Below are positions 9,000-18,441 of a stretch of DNA of 64,000 bases, piece after piece. Origin of the DNA: JBBQZP01 sp038207585 (GTDB taxonomy: Bacteria > Pseudomonadota > Alphaproteobacteria > Rhodobacterales > Rhodobacteraceae); the NCBI GenBank assembly GCA_038207585.1, contig JBBQZP010000001.1, positions 248,001 through 312,000 on the forward strand. Reading direction: 5' to 3'. The notes beneath the pieces are model-generated. The model was given only the letters and a program-made list of their open reading frames with translations, had not been told where the DNA came from and did not search any database. Each line of letters starts with the position of its first letter. The stretch's first letter is position 1. Made by a program: the position numbers and the translations under genes.

Positions 9000-10397
9000 A
9001 TGACGTCACCGACCGAAAAGCTCCACTGGCGCGATCTCAATCTTCCGGGTCAGTTTCTGATGGCCGGGGCAGTGGTCATGGTTGTTGCGATGATCATCGT
9101 CGGAAACTGGATTTCACGGCGGATCGAGGATTCAGTCGTGCAGAACTCGGCGGCGACGGCGGCGCTTTTCATGGAAAGCTTCATTTCACCGCTTGGTCAG
9201 GAACTGGCCGATACCGACACCCTGTCGCCCCCGGCGCGGCAGGCGCTGGCCGAAATCTTTGACGGCACGGCGCTTGGTGAACGCGTCGCCTCTTACAAGA
9301 TATGGCGGCCCGACGGGCTGGTGGTGCATGCGTCGGATGCGTCTATCATCGGCAAGACCTTTCCACCTGCCGATGACATGAAACTGGCGCTGACCGGCGA
9401 GGTCGCCTCGTCGTTCGAGGATCTACACGATCTGGAAAACAAGGCCGAGGCCGCACTGGGCGTGCCCCTGCTGGAGATCTACAGCCCGATCCGCGAGGCA
9501 TGGACAGGCAGGATCATCGCGGTTGCCGAATTCTATGAACGCGCCGATCAACTGGACGCAGACCTGCGCAAGGCGCGTCTGACCGGCTGGCTGGTGGTGG
9601 GCAGCGTGTTTCTGGCCAGCGGCGCGCTGTTGTTCGGCATCGTTCAGGCCGGGGGCCGGACCATCCGGGCACAGCGCGAGGCGCTGAAGGATCAGTTGAC
9701 GCGCACCCAAGACGTGTCGCGCCAGAATGTCAGCCTGCGCAAGCGTGCGGTCGGCGCCTCGTCGCGGGCAACGGCACAGACCGAACGCGCGATCCGCCGT
9801 ATCGGGTTTGAACTGCATGACGGGCCGGCACAATATCTGTCACTGGCGTCCTTGCGGCTGGATGCAGCGCTTGCCAAGGGCGGAAGTCCGGCCGATGCCG
9901 GGCTGGTGCGCGACGCGCTGGCCAAGGCTCTGGACGAATTGCGCATCATCTCGCGCGGGCTGGCCCTGCCGGATCTGGATGCGCTTGACATGGCCGGGCT
10001 GATTGACCGTGCCGCAAACGATCATACACGCCAGACCGGGCTTGCGGTGCATCTGCATCTGGCCGACGGGCCGCAGCCCTTGCTGGATTACGCGCAGAAG
10101 CTTTGCGTTTTCCGGTTTTTGCAGGAAGCGCTATCGAATGCCAGCCGCCATGCAAAGGTGGACGCTGTCGATGTGACCACACTGATCGGCGCGCAGGATG
10201 TGTCGGTCGAGGTGCGCGATACCGGGCGGGGGTTTGATCCTGCGCAACCGCGTGTCCTGCGCGCGGATGGCGGGCAGGGTCTGTTCGGCCTTGCAGACCG
10301 CGCCGAAAGCATCGGAGGACAGGTCCGCATCCTTTCGGCCCCGGCGAAGGGCACCCGTGTCACCCTTACACTGCCAACCGGAGAAACCGTATCATGA
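9000..10397 (+). CDS. Membrane sensor histidine kinase (HisKA_3, NarX/UhpB type)
   Basis: Sensor kinase of 465 residues. A first membrane helix (about residues 19-39), a periplasmic domain of about 155 residues and a second membrane helix (about 193-215) are followed by a coiled linker. The dimerisation/phosphorylation motif is IGFELHDGPAQYLS with His near residue 272. The ATPase domain has FLQEALSNASRHA, DTGRGFDP and GQGLFGLADRAESIGG. The AxxRE/LHDGPAQ style identifies the HisKA_3 class that pairs with LuxR-type regulators, matching the overlapping next gene. The start is an ATG with only a weak upstream purine run. The signal is unknown; the periplasmic domain was not assigned to a family. 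Confidence 0.92.
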   Translation: MTSPTEKLHWRDLNLPGQFLMAGAVVMVVAMIIVGNWISRRIEDSVVQNSAATAALFMESFISPLGQELADTDTLSPPARQALAEIFDGTALGERVASYKIWRPDGLVVHASDASIIGKTFPPADDMKLALTGEVASSFEDLHDLENKAEAALGVPLLEIYSPIREAWTGRIIAVAEFYERADQLDADLRKARLTGWLVVGSVFLASGALLFGIVQAGGRTIRAQREALKDQLTRTQDVSRQNVSLRKRAVGASSRATAQTERAIRRIGFELHDGPAQYLSLASLRLDAALAKGGSPADAGLVRDALAKALDELRIISRGLALPDLDALDMAGLIDRAANDHTRQTGLAVHLHLADGPQPLLDYAQKLCVFRFLQEALSNASRHAKVDAVDVTTLIGAQDVSVEVRDTGRGFDPAQPRVLRADGGQGLFGLADRAESIGGQVRILSAPAKGTRVTLTLPTGETVS

Positions 10398-11032
10398 CCA
10401 TTCGCATCGTCCTGGCCGATGACCATCCGATCTTCCGGGGCGGTCTGGTCCAGAGCATCGAGGAAACCGGCGAGTTCCGCGTGGTCGGCGTTGGCAGCAC
10501 CGCGGATGAGGCGGTGGCTCTGGCGCTGCAACACCGGCCAGACATCGCACTGCTGGATCTTTCGATGCCCGGGAACGGTATCACCGCAGCCGCCCGCATC
10601 GCCGAGGCAGGCACGGCCCGTGCCATTGCAATGCTGACCGTATCCGAGGACAGCGCCGATGTGACGGCGGCAATGCAGGCCGGGGCCATCGGATACCTTC
10701 TCAAGGGCGTATCGGCGGGCGAATTGCGCGATGTTCTGGGCCGTCTGGCCAAGGGTGAGGCGCATGTATCGCCCGGTCTTGCGGCGCAGATGTTGCGGAT
10801 CATGCAAACCGCCAAACCCAAGGCCCGCGACCCGATCGACGATCTGACCAAACGCGAAGAGGACATCCTGAAAGGCGTTGCCGCCGGCAAGAGCAACCGC
10901 GAAATCGGCAAGGATCTGAATATTCAGGAAAAGACCGTCAAGCATTACATGACGATCATCCTTAACAAGCTGCAGGCGCGCAACCGGGTAGAGGCAGCAC
11001 TGATGGCGCAAGAGGCCTGGCGCAAGGGCTAG
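10394..11032 (+). CDS. LuxR/NarL-family response regulator
   Basis: Response regulator of 212 residues whose start overlaps the kinase stop by 4 bases, so the pair is co-translated. The receiver domain has the acidic pair in LADDHPIF (Asp9/Asp10), the phosphoacceptor in IALLDLSMPG (Asp55) and the Lys in GYLLKG near residue 107. The C-terminal LuxR helix-turn-helix reads LTKREEDILKGVAAGKSNREI and ends KTVKHYMTIILNKL. A DNA-binding transcriptional activator or repressor is expected. Candidate targets are the two secreted low-complexity protein genes immediately downstream on the other strand, but that is inference from position only. Confidence 0.93.
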   Translation: MTIRIVLADDHPIFRGGLVQSIEETGEFRVVGVGSTADEAVALALQHRPDIALLDLSMPGNGITAAARIAEAGTARAIAMLTVSEDSADVTAAMQAGAIGYLLKGVSAGELRDVLGRLAKGEAHVSPGLAAQMLRIMQTAKPKARDPIDDLTKREEDILKGVAAGKSNREIGKDLNIQEKTVKHYMTIILNKLQARNRVEAALMAQEAWRKG

Positions 11033-11113
11033 CTTACGTCGGCCGTGCAGACTGGCGACGCGCGGTTTGACCGGGGCTGTGATTTTGTGGCGCGTATGGC
11101 CTGCGTGGCCCGT

Positions 11114-11695
11114 TTACTGGATCTGGGCGTCCCGCATCCGCACGGCATCTTCCTGGGTCGCGGGGCGGTCGCGGACGGTTCTGCCCTTGGGATCGGTCAG
11201 GCGGTAGCGGCCATTGCGGATACGCTCGCGCCAGCCGTTCGAATAGCGAAGCTCGACGTTTCCGCCGATGCTGGCCCTCCCCCGGTTGCCGCTGCTGCCG
11301 CGCGCCTTGGACCCGCCGTTGCCGTTGCCTGACGCGCCGTGGTCATCTGACCCTCCGCCGCTGCTGCCACTGCCGCTGCTGTTACTTCCCCCGCCGCCGC
11401 CGCTGTCGCCGCCGCCGCTGTCATCATGCCCGCCACTGTCATCGCTGCCGCCCCGGCCTCGCCCCCTGCCTCTGCCGCCGTCGCTGTCATCGCCGCCACC
11501 CCTGCCGCTGCGGTCACCGCCGCCGCCGTCGCTTCCTCCGCTGTCCCCATCGTCGCCACCCTTGGCATGCGCAAAAGCGACACCCATCGTCAGAGGAGTG
11601 CCGCCCGAAAGGGTAAACTGCACCGGCATTGCCGCCGCAAACAGACCCAGCGCCACTGTAACGGCCAGAACTGTGCAAGATGGAATTGCGGGCAT
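11114..11695 (-). CDS. Secreted Gly/Asp/Ser-rich low-complexity protein
   Basis: Predicted exported protein of 193 residues when started at MPAIPSCTVLAV. Hydrophobic segments in residues about 7-45 include a likely signal peptide ending near AHA. The middle (about residues 46-140) is almost only Gly, Asp, Ser, Arg and His in short runs. The C terminus is ordinary sequence again, with VELRYSNGWRERI and GRYRLTDPKGRTVRDRP, a segment I would expect to fold. The gene runs towards the response regulator. I cannot name a family; the acidic Gly-rich tract suggests flexible, cation-binding or surface-associated character. An alternative start 60 bases upstream is possible. Confidence 0.7.
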   Translation of the reverse strand: MPAIPSCTVLAVTVALGLFAAAMPVQFTLSGGTPLTMGVAFAHAKGGDDGDSGGSDGGGGDRSGRGGGDDSDGGRGRGRGRGGSDDSGGHDDSGGGDSGGGGGSNSSGSGSSGGGSDDHGASGNGNGGSKARGSSGNRGRASIGGNVELRYSNGWRERIRNGRYRLTDPKGRTVRDRPATQEDAVRMRDAQIQ

Positions 11696-11817
11696 GGGGA
11701 GTCTTGATCCTGCTGGATAAATCTGATGCAGCTTACCCGTTATCCTAACGGACAAAAAAGTTCATCGGACGTTGGTCGGGCGTTTGCAGTCGACTGCAAA
11801 CGCCCGCGTTGCAGAGT

Positions 11818-12372
11818 TTACGAGCAGCCTCCGTGTTCGGCGACGTCGCCTGCACTGTCACAGCCCGATCCACCCGGAACCCGGGGGCGGCTGCGGCCAC
11901 TGCCCGACTCGGTCGTGCCACTGCGGTGGTCACGGCTGTTGTGGTCACCGCTGCGGTGGCCCGCTCCGTCATCGCTGCCCCGGCCCCGGCCACGATCACC
12001 GCCGTTGTCGTCGCTGCCCCGGCCCCGGCCACGATCACCGTCGCTGTCATCGCTGCCCCGGCCGCGACCGCGGCCATGGTCATCGCCACCGCCGCTGGCC
12101 ATCATGAAGGGGTCTGCCACAGTGGTCATGCCGGTGCGCGCGTCATCGGCACCACGGCCACGACCCTTGCCGCGCACATGCCCGGGGCCATCGTCAGCGC
12201 CCCGACCGCGACGCGACAGCTCGAACCCGCCGGTGGGCAGCGTTGTCTCGACTTTCACGATGGTAAGATTGCCGGTCACGGCATCCGCGTTGACCGAGGC
12301 CATTGCAGCCATCGGCGCGCAGAACCCTATCAGGGCAAAGGCGGAAACATTCAGGATCTGGTTCAGTTTCAT
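11818..12372 (-). CDS. Secreted RGRGSDD-repeat low-complexity protein
   Basis: Predicted exported protein of 184 residues. The second of two ATG codons is chosen because AAGGAG lies 7 bases before it. The signal peptide MKLNQILNVSAFALIGFCAP ends near AMA-SV. A short folded part (NLTIVKVETTLPTGGFELS) precedes a tract of tandem units built on GRGRGSDD with variable Asp/Asn spacers (about residues 60-150), ending in a Gly/Ser/Cys tail. The alternation of Arg-Gly and Asp pairs makes it a charge-patterned, probably disordered protein. It lies 122 bases from the neighbouring low-complexity gene in the same direction, and the two are probably functionally linked. Function unknown. Confidence 0.72.
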   Translation of the reverse strand: MKLNQILNVSAFALIGFCAPMAAMASVNADAVTGNLTIVKVETTLPTGGFELSRRGRGADDGPGHVRGKGRGRGADDARTGMTTVADPFMMASGGGDDHGRGRGRGSDDSDGDRGRGRGSDDNGGDRGRGRGSDDGAGHRSGDHNSRDHRSGTTESGSGRSRPRVPGGSGCDSAGDVAEHGGCS

Positions 12373-12555
12373 GGTCATTCTCCTTGTTGATGCGTTAATG
12401 ACCACAAACTGCCATCGACCCCGGCCGCGCACTATTGACCAAGGTGCAACCAAAATCCGGCAAAGGTCGGCACTGTTTTCGGACCAACGTCCGGGCCGGG
12501 CACAGACCATCCGCCGTATTTGCAGCCCGGTGCAAGTGCCGGCGGCGATCCCGTG

Positions 12556-13925
12556 TCAGCCTTTCAGCCGTGCGCCGGTCGGGTCAAAGGGCGGGGCTGG
12601 GTAAAGGGCTGTCTGGTCTTCTTGCGCGCAGTGCAATTTGCAACCCAGATCGCCGGTAAAGCTGACTTGCAGCGCAAGGCAATCGACGTCCGCGACGACG
12701 ATCCGCGCCGACCGCATGAAGGGGAAGGCGTCATTGGAATGATCGGCATTGGCAGCCGCGCCGAAAGATCGCGGGCGCGCGGGCCGGCCACCTCAAAGCC
12801 GCAGTGGCTGTCGGTCAGGCTTTCCGAATGTGGTTCCCACGGGCATCGGAACCTGACGGAAGAAGCGCTGTTGAAAGTGTTCCGCCATGCCAGACCCAAG
12901 ATCCGAAACGCGCCCTCAGCCAGCTTTGTGACAGTAAAATCGCCCGCAATCCCGCCGCGCTTGACGATCAGCAGCGTCAGGCACGACCGCCCTGCAGCGG
13001 GATCTGGCAAAGTTCGAGATGTCGGTGATGTCCGACATTTTCCCGCAGCATCCGCGCCTTACGACCGACCGGTCCCCACTAGTTCTGGTGGGTGAAGCTG
13101 TGGGTTTCCTGCGCATGCTCGCCGGGGGCTGCAAACCACGGAGGATGCTCCAATCCGTAGTTCTACCCGAAGATCGCGCCCATATCCTTTTGCATTGCAT
13201 GGACGAGGCGTGTTCGCAGCGGTCGGCCAGCCTCGCGTTCCTTGAACGGAAAGTGGATCTTGAAGCGGTTGGCATATTGATCGCGCACCCGACCCCTGGT
13301 GAACACCTTGGTCGCCCAATGGCCATAGCACGCCAGATCCCAGGCGCAGGTAATATTCGCCGTCACAGTCGGAAACCGACGGCAGGCGGCGGCCCATCGC
13401 AGCAATCTCGGGGATGGTTTGGGTGACGAAATACTGATGCTCGTTCGGGATCAGGGACAAGGTGGTCCCCGCCATTACCGCCACTTCACCCCCCTACAGA
13501 CCGGCGGCATTCACCACTCAAGGCGCGCGGATATCACCCGTGTCGGCGGGCCCGATCCAGTGGCTGTCTGGTGGCACTTCGATGTCCGTTACGCGGATAA
13601 AGCGGTGAATTTCCGCGCCGTGCTGGCGTGCGCCGACATCATAAGCATTGGTCACACCCGAGGGGTCGACATTGCCGCCATCGGGTTCGAACATTATGCA
13701 GTGGCATGCTATCGAAGTTGACAAGGGGGTGCAGGCGTTCGGCCCTATTCCCGGCTGACCGGGTGAAAGTTCATGCCATAGCGCCGCGCCTTGGCCTATT
13801 GTAGCCGCAACTGGTGTTCGCGATCTTCGGTCTGGGCCAGATACAGGCTGCCGGGCTGAAACTCGCCACCGCGTGCCATGTGCTGTCAGCCGGTTATCTG
13901 GCGGAAAGCGTGACACCACATGCAA
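12556..13925 (-). pseudogene. Broken dimethylglycine/sarcosine dehydrogenase-like FAD oxidoreductase
   Basis: Remains of a two-domain FAD-dependent oxidoreductase with a GcvT-like C terminus, spread over all three minus-strand frames. Recognisable pieces in order are ARGGEFQPGSLYLAQTEDRE, YGMNFHPVSRE, MFEPDGGNVDPSGVTNAYD, TTLSLIPNEHQYFVTQTIPE, RFKIHFPFKEREAGRPLRTR, EHAQETHSFTHQN, KRGGIAGDFTVTKLAEGAF and DPTGARLKG before the stop. Several stops (for example after REHQLRLQ and SRE) and frame changes interrupt them, the N-terminal FAD-binding fold is missing, and the C-terminal domain has an internal deletion. This gene cannot make a working enzyme. The best match is the roseobacter/rhizobial family used for glycine-betaine or related N-methyl compounds. 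Confidence 0.8.
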
Positions 13926-14985
13926 ACCCCGCAGGCAAGCCCAGTGTCGGGCGTCCAGCCAGATGTCCATGACTTGCCGATCAAAGGTCGGGTGCATGTC
14001 CGCCCCTTTGACCTTTTCGACATGGTGCCGGCAGTTCGACCGCCAGTAGGGTTGGATCAGCACGCCCTCTTCCTGCATGATCGCCTCTAGCTTGGCCATC
14101 ACCTCGCGCCGCTTCTCGACATTCGAGATTGCCATCGCTTCGGCCAGAAGGGCGTCAAACTGGGGGTTCTTAATCGCAGTTTCGTTCCATGCCTCGCTCG
14201 ACGGATAAGACAGCGCCAGAATCTGCACGCTACGCGGGCGCATATTCCAATCGGCGGCCGAGAACGGATATTTCGTCCAGTCGTTCCAGAAGGTCGATCC
14301 CGGCAGGATTCTGCGCTTGATATTGATGCCCGCATCACGGATCTGGGCTTCCACAGCATTGCAGCTTGCGGATTGCCAGCTATCGTCGATCGAACTCGGG
14401 CGCGCCCTGCGCCGCAGCCTCAGGTGCCGCTTTCGCAGCCGCCTTGTCGACGGTTTGCGCTGACAGTTTGGCATATTCGGATGGTTCGGGAAGACGTGGT
14501 GGCATCGGCAAGGCTTGCCATCCGCACGGCCATCGAGCTGCCCTCGACATTGCGATCACACCAGCGCGCGATGTTGAAAGCCCCGCCTTCGGCAGTGACA
14601 TCATCGCCGTTGTTCCGTTGGACGCCAAGACGGGCGTTGAGCGCGTATTCCGTCGCATCGTCATTGGCCTGCCCGCTGTCCAGCATCTTGCCCTCGCAAC
14701 GTGCCGTCGCGGTTCTACTGGACAAGAATCCCAGATAGCCGTGCGTGGCATGGCTCGTTTCCGGCCAGTCGAACCGGCGCGGGTCCTTCAGTGCCCTGGT
14801 TTCCATGTTGATGCGCATATGACCGCCCTTTTGGGGGTTTCGGCAAGCGATGCGGGGGCGGCAAGCCCCAGAAAGCCAAAAGCTGACACGGATGAGACGC
14901 CAAGCGACGAAGCACCGGTCAGGAATTGCTGCGGTACGCTGCGGGCCGAGGACATCATCGGCAAATACATGGAACTTCTCACCGA
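13926..14985 (-). pseudogene. Broken peptide/opine-type ABC substrate-binding protein
   Basis: Remains of a DppA/OppA-family periplasmic binding protein. A signal-like start (SVSAFGFLGLAAPASLAETP) is followed in another frame by MRINMETRALKDPRRFDWPE and AFNIARWCDRNVEGSSMAVR. The central part of the protein is absent, and the C-terminal third resumes with FWNDWTKYPFSAADWNMRPR, DALLAEAMAISNVEKRREVM and MQEEGVLIQPYWRSN, ending near MDIWLDA. A deletion of roughly half the gene plus frameshifts explain the gaps. It lies directly upstream, on the same strand, of the broken FAD oxidoreductase, so both probably belonged to one operon. Confidence 0.8.
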
Positions 14986-14989
14986 TTTC

Positions 14990-15240
14990 TGAATCTGAGA
15001 TGCTCTGCCCGCATGATCAACGCGGCGACCAGATAGGCGATACCATAGCTGAATTCATCAAGGCTCGCAGGTTCGAACCTGGCAAGGCGGGTCGCCATGT
15101 GGAAGGTGCGGATTTCCACCCCGGCGATCTGTTCATCGGTCAGCGCACGGTCGCGCATCAGATCACCCGCGACGTCGACGGACGGGTGCGACCAGCGAGA
15201 GCAGGGACAGGGCTTGCAATGGGTGTGATCCACCGTCAGC
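14990..15240 (-). pseudogene. MmgE/PrpD-family fragment
   Basis: A short open piece reads HPSVDVAGDLMRDRALTDEQ and IAGVEIRTFHMATRLARFEP followed by SLDEFSYGIAYLVAAL, which resembles the middle of MmgE/PrpD (2-methylcitrate dehydratase-like) proteins. About 80 residues are left of a family usually near 450 residues, with no start or completion. It is one more relic in the decayed minus-strand cluster. Family assignment rests on pattern recognition of this segment only. Confidence 0.6.
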
Positions 15241-15299
15241 CAGCGCTGCCCCAGATCGGCCCAGAACGGGACAGCAGCCGCCAGAACGCGACGGTGCCG

Positions 15300-15600
15300 A
15301 TAGGCGGCAAGTCGGTCGTCCAGATCGGGCGCGCATCATGCCGATATAGCTGGTCCAGACCGGCGCGGTCCCAATGGCCTTATCTCCGGGGCGCAAAATG
15401 GCTTTCATCGCGCCCGCGATCAGCGGTTTCGCCCCCGCCGCATTGACGATCTGCGACAGATCGAACGTCAGCCCGTTCTCGCACCGTAATTTTCGCACTA
15501 CGGCGGCGTTCATGTCGGGCGCTACGTCGGCGGCGGTACAGCGCGTTTGCCCGGCCTCGATCGCTTCAATGCCGCAGCGCGGTTGAACGTGGCGCCGATG
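15300..15600 (-). pseudogene. Class I aminotransferase fragment
   Basis: The frame contains AAVVRKLRCENGLTFDLSQI and AMKAILRPGDKAIGTAPVW followed by TSYIGMM, which is the recognisable 90-residue stretch around residues 80-130 of aspartate-aminotransferase-like enzymes (the family wording is IPAPYWVSYP, here altered to IGTAPVWTSY). The flanking sequence reads directly into unrelated fragments on both sides, so only a piece survives. Confidence 0.62.
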
Positions 15601-15689
15601 GGCGAGGCGGGCACGGTTTACAGGATGTCCGACAGCATCCTTGCGCGCCCTCCAGAGGGTGATCCGGCCCCAGGCTATCGGGCCCGACC

Positions 15690-16110
15690 AGAATGTGAAT
15701 GACCGCAGCCCGCCGTAGCCTCGCGCAAGCGCCGCAAAATCGGGGTTGCTCTGCGTGGTGCCTGACACCCGGCCCGGATAGCGGGTTTCCTGATTGCCCC
15801 GAATAGTGAGTATTTTGGTTTGTCGATGATGATGAACATCGGGGCGAGGCCATATTGCACGGCCGTCGCCGGTTCCTTCCCGTTCATCATGAAATCGCTG
15901 TCACCGCTGATGTAGACTGCGGGCGCATCGGGCCGAACGAGCCACCGCATCCTGCGGCATCGTATCGCCCTAAATATCCGCAATCACACCCATGACGCGA
16001 CTGAAGGTGCGACACGGCACAATTGTGCCCCATCGTATGTTCCGCACAGTGAACGGCACCTGTCGCCATCTTTGTCAGGCGTTCAACTTTCAGTTGCCAG
16101 CAGCAGTTTG
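15690..16110 (-). pseudogene. Thiamine-diphosphate enzyme C-terminal fragment (acetolactate-synthase-like)
   Basis: Pieces in two frames, DAPAVYISGDSDFMMNGKEP with ATAVQYGLAPMFIIID and then RVSGTTQSNPDFAALARGYG, match the C-terminal pyrophosphate-binding domain of acetolactate-synthase-like enzymes (family motif GDGDFMMNGQELATAVQYG). The motif Gly-Asp-Gly-Asp has become Gly-Asp-Ser-Asp and the frame breaks before the last piece. The gene for the intact SDR begins a little further to the right on the same strand, so this relic cluster sits directly behind a living operon. Confidence 0.68.
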
Positions 16111-16127
16111 CAACGCGCCGTTCTTTG

Positions 16128-16916
16128 TTACCAGCAGCAAAAACCGCCATCAACCAACAGGTCAACGCCGGTGACATAGCTTGCAGCATCGGACAACAGG
16201 AATACCGCAGGGCCGACCATTTCATCGACATTGGCCATGCGCTGCATGGGCGTCTGTTCCTCGAACGATTTGGTCTGATGCACCATTTCCGGACGCGTGT
16301 TCATCGGCGTGGCGGTGTAGCCGGGACTGATGGTATTGACGCGCACGCCGCGCCCGACCCATTCCATTGCCATGGATTTCGACATGTGGATAACGCCCGC
16401 CTTGGACGCGTTGTAATGGCACTGCATCAGCCCGCGGTTGACGATCACGCCAGACATCGAGGCGATGTTCACAATTGATCCGCGACCGTGTTTCAGCATT
16501 GTCTGCGCTTGGGCCTGACACGACAGGAACACGCCCTTCAGGTTGATGTCCATCATAGTCTGGAACTGGCTTTCCAGCATTTCCTCTGCGGGATTGGCGT
16601 TGGCGATGCCCGCCGCGTTGACGGCCAAAGACAGCGGGCCAAGATCCGCCTCGGTCCTTGCCACGGCATCTTTAAGGGCCTCACCACTGGTCACATCGGC
16701 AGCAATCTGAAGGCTGCGTCTCCCGGCGGAGGCGATAAAGGCGGCGGTCTGCACCAGCCCGTCATCGGTGCGCCGGTCCAGCAGGGCCACATCCGCCCCA
16801 CATTGGGCAAGCCCCATTGCAATACGCTGGCCAATGCCGCTGCCGGCACCTGTGACAAAGGCCACCTGACCCGAAAGATCAAACATTTTCGGCGCGTTAA
16901 GTGTGATGCTCGACAT
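16128..16916 (-). CDS. SDR, sugar-alcohol dehydrogenase type
   Basis: Classical SDR of 262 residues: TGAGSGIG at about residues 21-28, NAAGIAN near 100, Ser in NIASMSG and catalytic YNASK near residue 169. The C terminus DGGFCCW resembles the DGGxxCW ending of mannitol, arabinitol, xylulose and sorbose reductases, so an NAD(P)-dependent polyol/ketose interconversion is the likely reaction. It starts 15 bases after the ATPase gene ends and is the last gene of the permease-binding protein-ATPase-SDR transcript. Downstream is only decayed DNA. Confidence 0.88.
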   Translation of the reverse strand: MSSITLNAPKMFDLSGQVAFVTGAGSGIGQRIAMGLAQCGADVALLDRRTDDGLVQTAAFIASAGRRSLQIAADVTSGEALKDAVARTEADLGPLSLAVNAAGIANANPAEEMLESQFQTMMDINLKGVFLSCQAQAQTMLKHGRGSIVNIASMSGVIVNRGLMQCHYNASKAGVIHMSKSMAMEWVGRGVRVNTISPGYTATPMNTRPEMVHQTKSFEEQTPMQRMANVDEMVGPAVFLLSDAASYVTGVDLLVDGGFCCW

Positions 16917-16931
16917 GATATGTTCCCAAAG

Positions 16932-18419
16932 TCAGAGTGTTGCCAGTTCCATGATTGCCACGTCATTGGCGTCTTTGCGGTCCAAGATACCCGCCTGATT
17001 GCCTTGCGCCATAACCATGATCCGGTTTGACACACCCAGAACCTCTTCCAGATCAGAACTGACGACGACAACCGTCACCCCATTTCGGGCAAGGTCCATG
17101 ATCAACTCATAAATCGAGGATCGCGCCCCCACGTCGATGCCGCGCGTGGGTTCATCCAAAACCACGACCTGCGGCTTGCGCGCCAGCCATTTTGCCAGCA
17201 CGACCTTTTGCTGATTGCCGCCCGAAAGTTCGCCTGCGTTCTGACTACCGTGGCCTTTGACCCCAAATTTCTTGATGAAACCATCGGCAAAGGCGTTCAG
17301 CTTGCGGGCGGTGATCCAGCCGCCGCTGGCCAATTCGCCAAGGTTCGCATAGCCGATGTTTTCCGCGATGGAATGTTCCAGCACCACGCCCTGAAGTTTG
17401 CGGTCTTCGGGCACCAGCACCATGCCGTTGCGGATGGCGTCGATCGGCGAGCGCGGCGTGATCTCGCGCCCGTTCAAGGTGACGGTTCCGCTGGAGATCG
17501 GGTCGGCCCCTGTCAGCGCGCGCACTAGTTCGGTCCGCCCTGCCCCCATCAAACCGGCAATCCCGAAGACCTCGCCGCGCTGCACCGAAAAGCTGATGTC
17601 GCGGAACGTGTTGTTGGGTGAGGTCAGTCCGCGCACTTCCAGCGTTACCTCGGCTGATGGCACCGGAATTGCAGGGAACATCCGGTCAAGGGATCTGCCC
17701 ACCATGGATTCAACGATTGTTCTGACAGGCACATCGCCCCGGTCAAATTCCTGCACCTTGTTTCCATCCCGCATCACGATGATACGGTCGGCAATCTGGC
17801 GGATTTCCTCCAACCGGTGCGAGATGTAGATGATGCCGACACCGTCGCCCTTCAACCGCTCGATCTGGCGGAACAAAAGCTGCGTTTCATCGCCGCCAAG
17901 CGCCGCCGTCGGCTCATCCAGAACCAGAAGGCGGGCGTTCAGGGTCAGCGCCTTGGCAATTTCAATAAGCTGCTGGTTTGCCGTCGACAGACCTTCGACA
18001 AGGCGCGAGGGCGGCAGGTCAAGACCCAGACGTTTCAGCCCGGCCTGCGCGCGATCATCCATGGCCTTGCGGTCAACGCGGCCGCCTTTCATCAGATAGC
18101 GGCCGACAAAGACATTTTCCGCAATCGACAACTTGGGCAACAGTTTCAGTTCCTGATGGATCATGCCGACACCGGCATCCATCGCGGCACGTGGAGTGGC
18201 CGGGGCGTACGCCGCCCCAAGCCATTTCATTTCACCCGAAGACGGCTGGACGGTGCCGGATATCACGTTTGAAACGGTTGATTTCCCGGCACCGTTTTCG
18301 CCAAGCAGCGCCACCACCTCGCCCGGATAGATATCCAGATCAATGCCGTGAAGAACCGCGATTGATCCATAGGATTTGCGGATACCCCGTAAGGACAGGA
18401 TCGGTGATGGCGCGGACAT
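16932..18419 (-). CDS. Sugar ABC transporter ATPase, RbsA type (two ABC domains)
   Basis: Cytoplasmic ATPase of 495 residues with the duplicated-domain layout of RbsA/XylG. The first domain has Walker A GENGAGKST near residue 40, signature LSTANQQLIEIAKAL and Walker B LLVLDEPTA. The second has the family's usual degenerate Walker A (LMGAGRTE), signature LSGGNQQK and VVVLDEPTRGIDVGA. It energises the upstream permease. Gaps of 22 and 15 bases on either side indicate one transcript. The sugar is not revealed by the ATPase. Confidence 0.93.
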   Translation of the reverse strand: MSAPSPILSLRGIRKSYGSIAVLHGIDLDIYPGEVVALLGENGAGKSTVSNVISGTVQPSSGEMKWLGAAYAPATPRAAMDAGVGMIHQELKLLPKLSIAENVFVGRYLMKGGRVDRKAMDDRAQAGLKRLGLDLPPSRLVEGLSTANQQLIEIAKALTLNARLLVLDEPTAALGGDETQLLFRQIERLKGDGVGIIYISHRLEEIRQIADRIIVMRDGNKVQEFDRGDVPVRTIVESMVGRSLDRMFPAIPVPSAEVTLEVRGLTSPNNTFRDISFSVQRGEVFGIAGLMGAGRTELVRALTGADPISSGTVTLNGREITPRSPIDAIRNGMVLVPEDRKLQGVVLEHSIAENIGYANLGELASGGWITARKLNAFADGFIKKFGVKGHGSQNAGELSGGNQQKVVLAKWLARKPQVVVLDEPTRGIDVGARSSIYELIMDLARNGVTVVVVSSDLEEVLGVSNRIMVMAQGNQAGILDRKDANDVAIMELATL

Positions 18420-18441
18420 GGCTAACGCCCTTCCATCGAAA

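Noticed and set aside
11268..12604. Plus-strand proline/arginine-rich open frames
   Set aside because: Antisense of the secreted Gly/Asp/Arg-rich proteins, which have signal peptides and one a good ribosome site.
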